This document shows positions 59,971 to 64,000 of a DNA stretch of 64,000 bases, in pieces. Made by a program: the position numbers and the translations under genes. Origin of the DNA: Streptomyces sp. NBC_01268 (GTDB taxonomy: Bacteria; Actinomycetota; Actinomycetes; Streptomycetales; Streptomycetaceae); assembly GCF_036240795.1 (NCBI RefSeq), contig NZ_CP108454.1:930001-994000 (forward strand). Reading direction: 5' to 3'. The notes beneath the pieces were generated by a model, which did no database searches, was not told the DNA's origin, and was given only the letters and a program-made list of their open reading frames with translations. Position 1 is the stretch's first letter. Every line of letters starts with the position of its first letter.

Positions 59971-61644
59971 ATGACGCCCACCGCCTCCCGTGCGTACCGA
60001 TGGATGACGGTCCTGCTGGCCGGCCTGTGCCTGCTGGCCCTCGGCGGCACCGCCCCGGCCGACGCGCACGCGGTGCTCACGGCCAGTACACCGGCACGGG
60101 GAGCGGTGGTCGCCGAACCGCCCTCGCGGGTGGTGCTCACCTTCACCGAGGAGATCGCGCTCACCGCGGACGCCGTGCGCGTGCTGGATCCCGCGGGCCG
60201 CCGGGTGGACGACGCCCGACCCGGTTCGGAAGGCGGCAGCACCTACGTGGTGGGTCTGCGCGCGCCGCTGCCGCGGGGCACGTACACGGTCGCGTACCAG
60301 GTGGTGTCCGCGGACAGCCACCCAGTGACGGGTGCGTACACGTTCTCCGTCGGCGCACCGTCGGCGACCGCCGCCACCGGGGTCGCCGGTGTGCGCGACC
60401 CGGACGCGGGTGCGGTCGGGCGGGCGTACGCGGCGGCGCGGTTCGGGGCCTACGCGGGGATGATCGTCCTCACCGGCGCGGTCTGCTTCGTCCTCGTGTG
60501 CCGGCCGGGTGGGCGGCATCGGCCGCTCCGCCGCACGCTGGTCGCGAGCTGGTCCCTGCTCGTGGTGTGCACGGCCGCGCTGCTCGTCCTGCGAGGGAGC
60601 TACACCGGTTCGGGAACCCTCGGCGAGGTCGCGGACCCCGCACGACTGGGTGACGCCCTCGCGAGCAAGACGGGTGTGCTGCTGAGTGCGCGCCTCGCGC
60701 TGCTGGCCGTCGGCGCCGGAGCCTGGGCCTGGTGGCGGCGCGGGCCCGCGGAGCGGAGGGACCGGATCGCGCGCCGCGGCGCGGTCCCGCTCGGCGTGGC
60801 GCTGGCCTGGACCTGGGCTGGTGCCGAGCATGCCTCGGCCGGGCTCCAGGCAGCGGTCGCCATGCCCGTGGACGTGGTGCACCTGCTGGCCGCAGGCGCG
60901 TGGGTGGGCGGCCTGTTCGTCCTGGCGGTCGCGCTGGCGCGCGTCCGCGAGTTGCCGGTGGGGGCCTTGGCCCGGTTCTCCCGGGTGGCGCTCGTCAGCG
61001 TCTGCGCTCTCGTCGCCACCGGGCTCTACCAGTCCTGGCGGCAGGTCGGCTCACTGCCCGCCCTGACCGACACCCGCTTCGGGGTGCTGCTGCTCGCCAA
61101 GTCCGCCGTCGTGGCGCTGCTGCTCTGCCTCGGCTACGTCTCGCGGCGCTGGACGATGCGGCTGGAGCACACGTCCGCAAGAGGGTTCCGGCGCTGGGTC
61201 GCGGCGGAGGCCGCCCTCGGAGTCGCCGTCCTCGCGATCACCACGGCGCTGACCACGACCGAGCCCTCCCGGGCAGAGGAGTCGTCGGCATCCGCCGGGG
61301 GCGGGCTCGTCGTGTCGGTCGAGGCCGCCTTCGACACCGGAGGACCGAGCGGGGAGGGAAGGACCGATGTCGTCGTGGACCCCGGACGGGTGGGCCCCAA
61401 CGCCGTCCACGTGACGGTGACGGACCCGGCCGGAGGACCGCTCGACGTACCGGAGATCCGGGCCGCGCTCACGTCGTCCGCCGGGATCGGCCCCTTGCCC
61501 GTACTCCTCCGTCGTGCGTCGGAGGGCCACTGGACCGTGTCCGGGTTCCAGGTGCCGGCACCGGGAACCTGGCAGCTCTCGCTGACGATCCGGACCTCCG
61601 ACATCGATCAGGTCACGCTGCGTCGGCCGCTCGCGTTCCGGTGA
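59971..61644 (+). CDS. CopC-CopD fusion copper-resistance/uptake protein
   Basis: This 557-aa protein has a signal peptide followed by a CopC domain (HAVLTASTPARGAVVAEPPS, mature N-terminal His; SADSHPVTGAYTFSV with the second site). Eight membrane helices of CopD type follow (MPVDVVHLLAAGAWVGGLFV; YQSWRQVGSLPALTDTRFGV), then an extracellular C-terminal domain (QVPAPGTWQLSLTIRTSDID). CopC-CopD proteins move copper across the membrane. The 3' end overlaps the convergent arsC gene by 32 bases. Confidence 0.92.
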   Translation: MTPTASRAYRWMTVLLAGLCLLALGGTAPADAHAVLTASTPARGAVVAEPPSRVVLTFTEEIALTADAVRVLDPAGRRVDDARPGSEGGSTYVVGLRAPLPRGTYTVAYQVVSADSHPVTGAYTFSVGAPSATAATGVAGVRDPDAGAVGRAYAAARFGAYAGMIVLTGAVCFVLVCRPGGRHRPLRRTLVASWSLLVVCTAALLVLRGSYTGSGTLGEVADPARLGDALASKTGVLLSARLALLAVGAGAWAWWRRGPAERRDRIARRGAVPLGVALAWTWAGAEHASAGLQAAVAMPVDVVHLLAAGAWVGGLFVLAVALARVRELPVGALARFSRVALVSVCALVATGLYQSWRQVGSLPALTDTRFGVLLLAKSAVVALLLCLGYVSRRWTMRLEHTSARGFRRWVAAEAALGVAVLAITTALTTTEPSRAEESSASAGGGLVVSVEAAFDTGGPSGEGRTDVVVDPGRVGPNAVHVTVTDPAGGPLDVPEIRAALTSSAGIGPLPVLLRRASEGHWTVSGFQVPAPGTWQLSLTIRTSDIDQVTLRRPLAFR

Positions 61645-62068
61645 CGTCCGCCGTCGCGGCGTTGCGGCCGATCTCCGCGACCAGGTCCTCGACCCGCGTC
61701 CTGATCTCGTCGCGTATGCGGCGCACGACGTCGACGCCCTGACCCGCCGGGTCCTCCAGGGCCCAGTCGCGGTACTGCTTGCCGGGGAAGACGGGGCAGG
61801 TGTCGCCGCAGCCCATGGTGATCACGTAGTCGCTGGACTCCACCATCTCCGGGGTCAGCACCCGGGGAGTCAGGCCGACCAGGTCGATGCCGACCTCGGC
61901 CATGGCGACGACGGCCTGCGGGTTGACCTGGTCGGCGGGCAGGGTGCCGGCGGAGCGCACCTCGACCCGCCCCTGGGACAGGTGCCGGAGCCAGGCGGCG
62001 GCCATCTGCGAGCGGCCGGCGTTGTGCACGCAGACGAACAGGACGGAGGCGGTGGGGGCGTCGGCCAT
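61613..62068 (-). CDS. arsC: Arsenate reductase, LMW-phosphatase (ArsC) family
   Basis: This 151-aa enzyme has an N-terminal P-loop VCVHNAGRSQMAAAWL (Cys-x5-Arg-Ser) and the redox cysteines in MGCGDTCPVFPGKQYRDWAL. It reduces As(V) to As(III) using a thiol relay (thioredoxin or mycothiol type cannot be decided from sequence). Start is the ATG at 62068. It is divergent from arsR-acr3, which exports the As(III) formed. It would compete with the organoarsenic pathway for arsenate. Confidence 0.93.
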   Translation of the reverse strand: MADAPTASVLFVCVHNAGRSQMAAAWLRHLSQGRVEVRSAGTLPADQVNPQAVVAMAEVGIDLVGLTPRVLTPEMVESSDYVITMGCGDTCPVFPGKQYRDWALEDPAGQGVDVVRRIRDEIRTRVEDLVAEIGRNAATADVTGTRAADAA

Positions 62069-62197
62069 GGTCGATCCTCGGGTGGTGCGGGGTGGTGCTC
62101 TGGCAGGTGAGGAGTGACGGCGCGCCGACAGCAGCCCTGATGGGAAACTGGGGGAATGCGGTGGCCGCGACACCCCCGGCCATGAGAGTATCAGTCC

Positions 62198-62509
62198 ATG
62201 CTGACATCAGTCGAGAGTGACCTTTTGCGCGTCCTCGCCGACCCCCTCCGACTCAGGATCGTGACCCTGCTGGCACGCGAGTCCCTCTGTACGACCCACC
62301 TCGTCGAGGAGACCGGCGCCAGGCAGACCAACCTCTCGAACCACCTGAAGGTGCTCAGGGACGCAGGCCTGGTCGACACGGAGCCGTGCGGCCGGTGGAC
62401 GTACTACCGCCTCAAGCCCGAGGTCCTGACGTCGCTCGTCGGCGAGCTGGGCGGCCTCGCCGAGGCCGCGCGCGAGACCGCCGAGACCGGCCGCAAGCGG
62501 AGCTGCTGA
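62198..62509 (+). CDS. arsR: ArsR-family repressor of the arsC/acr3 locus
   Basis: This 103-aa repressor of a different subtype from the three above has Cys31 in RESLCTTHLVEE, Cys64 in EPCGRW and the C-terminal Cys103 (KRSC). The recognition helix region is RQTNLSNHLKVLRDAGLVD. It lacks the N-terminal Cys pair. There is no ribosome binding site; the ATG follows tatcagtcc closely, so the message may be leaderless. Divergent from arsC, upstream of acr3. Confidence 0.9.
   Translation: MLTSVESDLLRVLADPLRLRIVTLLARESLCTTHLVEETGARQTNLSNHLKVLRDAGLVDTEPCGRWTYYRLKPEVLTSLVGELGGLAEAARETAETGRKRSC
62202..62209. promoter_or_regulatory. tgacatca box at the arsR start
   Basis: The octamer lies inside codons 2-4 of arsR. 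With tatcag ten bases upstream it forms a loose inverted repeat (tatcag ... ctgaca). The same octamer is upstream of acr3. Confidence 0.4.
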
Positions 62510-62522
62510 CATCGACGGACAC

Positions 62523-62546
62523 TGACATCACCACACGCTGGTGTCA
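62523..62546. promoter_or_regulatory. Probable ArsR operator upstream of acr3
   Basis: tgacatcacca and tggtgtca are near-complementary arms around cacgc, 29 bases before the acr3 ATG. This is a plausible second site for the repressor encoded at 62198. Confidence 0.5.
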
Positions 62547-62574
62547 GCACATGATGATGTGAGAGCATCCCCGC

Positions 62575-63654
62575 ATGCTCACCTCAGTCGACACTGATGC
62601 GATCGCGAAGGAGGGCCTCACCCGCAGGCTGTCCTTCCTCGACCGCTACCTCGCCGTATGGATCCTCGCGGCCATGGCCGCGGGTCTGGTCCTGGGGCGG
62701 CTCGTCCCCGGCCTGAGCGACGCGCTCGCGGGTGTCGAGGTCGGCGGGGTCTCGCTCCCCATCGCCGTCGGCCTGTTGGTGATGATGTACCCGGTGCTCG
62801 CCAAGGTCCGGTACGACCGCCTGGACGCCGTCACGGGCGACCGCAAGCTGATGGCGGCCTCGCTGGCCGTCAACTGGATCGCGGGCCCCGCCGTTATGTT
62901 CGCCCTGGCCTGGATCTTCCTGGCCGACCTGCCGGAGTACCGGACCGGCCTGATCGTCGTGGGCCTCGCGCGCTGCATCGCCATGGTGATCATCTGGAAC
63001 GACCTGGCCTGCGGCGACCGGGAGGCCGCCGCCGTCCTGGTCGTGCTGAACTCCCTGTTCCAGGTCCTGGCGTTCGGCCTGCTGGGCTGGTTCTATCTGG
63101 ACCTGCTGCCGACGTGGCTGGGGCTGGGCGACGGACAGGGGCTGGACGTCTCACCGTGGCAGATCGCCCTCAACGTGCTCGTCTTCCTGGGGATCCCCCT
63201 CCTCGCCGGTTTCCTGACCCGCCGAGTGGGCGAGCGGCGGATGGGCAGGGAGAGGTACGAGCGGGCGTTCCTGCCCCGGATCGGCCCGTGGGCACTGTAC
63301 GGCCTGCTGTTCACGATCGTCGTCCTGTTCGCCCTCCAGGGGAGGACGGTCACCTCGCAGCCGCTCGACGTCGCCCGCATCGCGGCCCCGCTGCTCGTCT
63401 ACTTCGCGGTGATGTTCTTCGGATCCTTCACCCTCGGCAAGGCCCTCGGGCTGCCGTACGACCGCACCGCGACGCTCGCGTTCACCGCGGCCGGCAACAA
63501 CTTCGAGCTCGCCATCGCCGTGGCCATCGGCACCTTCGGCGTCACCTCCGGGCAGGCGCTGTCCGGAGTCGTCGGCCCGCTGATCGAGGTCCCGGTCCTC
63601 ATCGGGCTGGTCTACGTCTCCCTGGCCCTGCGGCACCGGTTCGCCCGCGCCTGA
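62575..63654 (+). CDS. acr3: ACR3-type arsenite efflux permease
   Basis: This 359-aa, 10-TM protein of the ACR3 (BASS superfamily) family has FLDRYLAVWILAAMAAGLVL in helix 1, VGLLVMMYPVLAKVRYD, the As(III)-linked Cys motif ARCIAMVIIWNDLACGD, and FTAAGNNFELAIAVAIGTFG in the second half. It exports arsenite formed by ArsC. It lies 65 bases after arsR. Its first codons closely resemble the start of arsR (MLTSV), and no ribosome binding site is visible. Confidence 0.95.
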   Translation: MLTSVDTDAIAKEGLTRRLSFLDRYLAVWILAAMAAGLVLGRLVPGLSDALAGVEVGGVSLPIAVGLLVMMYPVLAKVRYDRLDAVTGDRKLMAASLAVNWIAGPAVMFALAWIFLADLPEYRTGLIVVGLARCIAMVIIWNDLACGDREAAAVLVVLNSLFQVLAFGLLGWFYLDLLPTWLGLGDGQGLDVSPWQIALNVLVFLGIPLLAGFLTRRVGERRMGRERYERAFLPRIGPWALYGLLFTIVVLFALQGRTVTSQPLDVARIAAPLLVYFAVMFFGSFTLGKALGLPYDRTATLAFTAAGNNFELAIAVAIGTFGVTSGQALSGVVGPLIEVPVLIGLVYVSLALRHRFARA

Positions 63655-63677
63655 CCCGCGCGGCCGGGCACGGCGAG

Positions 63678-63713
63678 GCGGGCGGGCGGCGGACCCGCCG
63701 GCCGCCCGCCCGC
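63678..63713. terminator. Bidirectional terminator after acr3
   Basis: A 13-bp stem (gcgggcgggcggc / gccgcccgcccgc) with a 10-base loop lies between acr3 and the convergent ABC ATPase gene. Confidence 0.7.
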
Positions 63714-63718
63714 TCGGT

Positions 63719-64000
63719 TCACCCCACGGGAGCGGGGCGAGGCACCGCCAGCGGCGGGTCCAACTGCACGGTCCGGTCGCAGAGTCGCGCCACCTGTGCC
63801 GGATCGTGGGACACGAGCAGGACGGTACGGCGCCCGCGCAGGGCGGCCACCGACTCCTCGACCGTGTCCCTGCTCCTCTCGTCGAGGGCGCTCGTCGGCT
63901 CGTCCAGGAGCAGGGCGGCCGGCTCCAGGGCCAGCGCCCGCGCCAGACAGAGCCGTTGACGCTGGCCGGCGGACAGGGTCTGGGCCGGCGTGTCGAGCCG
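63719..64000 (-). CDS. ABC transporter ATPase, C-terminal part only
   Basis: The last 93 codons of an ATP-binding subunit are in the window, read in frame from the right edge: signature LSAGQRQRLCLARAL, Walker B AALLLDEPTSALDE and H-loop VLLVSHDPAQVARLCD. The N-terminal part with Walker A is outside. The substrate cannot be judged; the short C-terminus suggests an importer/export ATPase separate from its membrane subunit. Confidence 0.88.
   Translation of the reverse strand, partial: RLDTPAQTLSAGQRQRLCLARALALEPAALLLDEPTSALDERSRDTVEESVAALRGRRTVLLVSHDPAQVARLCDRTVQLDPPLAVPRPAPVG

Noticed and set aside
29063..63654. Arsinothricin-type pathway
   Set aside because: No radical SAM (ArsL) or ArsM methyltransferase gene was seen anywhere in the window.

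Overview
The window is high-GC actinobacterial DNA, almost certainly from a Streptomyces chromosome. The signs are very high third-codon-position GC, frequent GTG/TTG starts with GGAGG-type ribosome binding sites, a LAXTG-type surface anchor, an LRV-like mix of IclR, VanZ, VanW and DUF4230-type genes, and coupled operons with 1-8 base overlaps. No ribosomal RNA, tRNA or replication origin was seen.

1-6.6 kb is ordinary chromosome: the N-terminal part of a membrane-GAF-PAS signalling protein, an antibiotic-biosynthesis-monooxygenase-like protein, an IclR regulator, an 18-bp GC-rich tandem repeat, a VanW-family envelope protein and an MHS-type MFS transporter.

6.5-22.2 kb is an inserted island. 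It is bounded by a 191-bp direct repeat of the MFS gene's 5' end and by 21-bp att-like repeats. It carries a dead tyrosine integrase (frameshift plus in-frame amber), an IS110 remnant, a three-repeat type I-E-like CRISPR remnant with two identical spacers, a 2164-aa RHS/YD-repeat polymorphic toxin with two candidate small partners, a 1243-aa DNRLRE/LamG secreted protein, and decayed fragments (DUF721, MFS 5' end, bulb lectin).

22.7-29 kb holds a sortase-anchored (LAHTG) surface protein without a recognised domain, small membrane proteins, VanZ and DUF4230 proteins.

29-64 kb is a large arsenic (and copper) region. Flavoproteins, two ArsR regulators and an MFS exporter (29-33.7 kb) lead into a copper module (CopZ, a 31-aa peptide, CopA). 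The centre (33.8-53.8 kb, all minus strand) looks like an organoarsenical biosynthetic cluster. An EPSP-synthase-like enzyme (AEPS type), a phosphoglycerate-mutase-like enzyme (AEPM type) and a CTP-synthase-related amidotransferase form the trio known from Streptomyces organoarsenic clusters. Here they sit beside an aminotransferase, three ATP-grasp amino-acid-ligase-like proteins, two FemAB/GNAT-type transferases, an M28 peptidase and a heterodimeric ABC exporter, with no polyketide synthase. This suggests arsonopyruvate to arsonoalanine to an arsenic-containing peptide, which is an inference. Most striking are three tiny Cys-rich proteins (34, 59 and 119 aa) and Cys-Cys tails on the last residues of four cluster enzymes. 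Two operons each begin with an ArsR-type palindrome followed at once by a Cys-rich mini-protein gene. 54-58 kb adds a LuxR/TrmB-like regulator, a third ArsR and a TAT-exported molybdopterin oxidoreductase. 58.4-63.7 kb has YcnI and CopC-CopD copper proteins and a classical arsC / arsR-acr3 resistance locus. The window ends inside an ABC ATPase gene.
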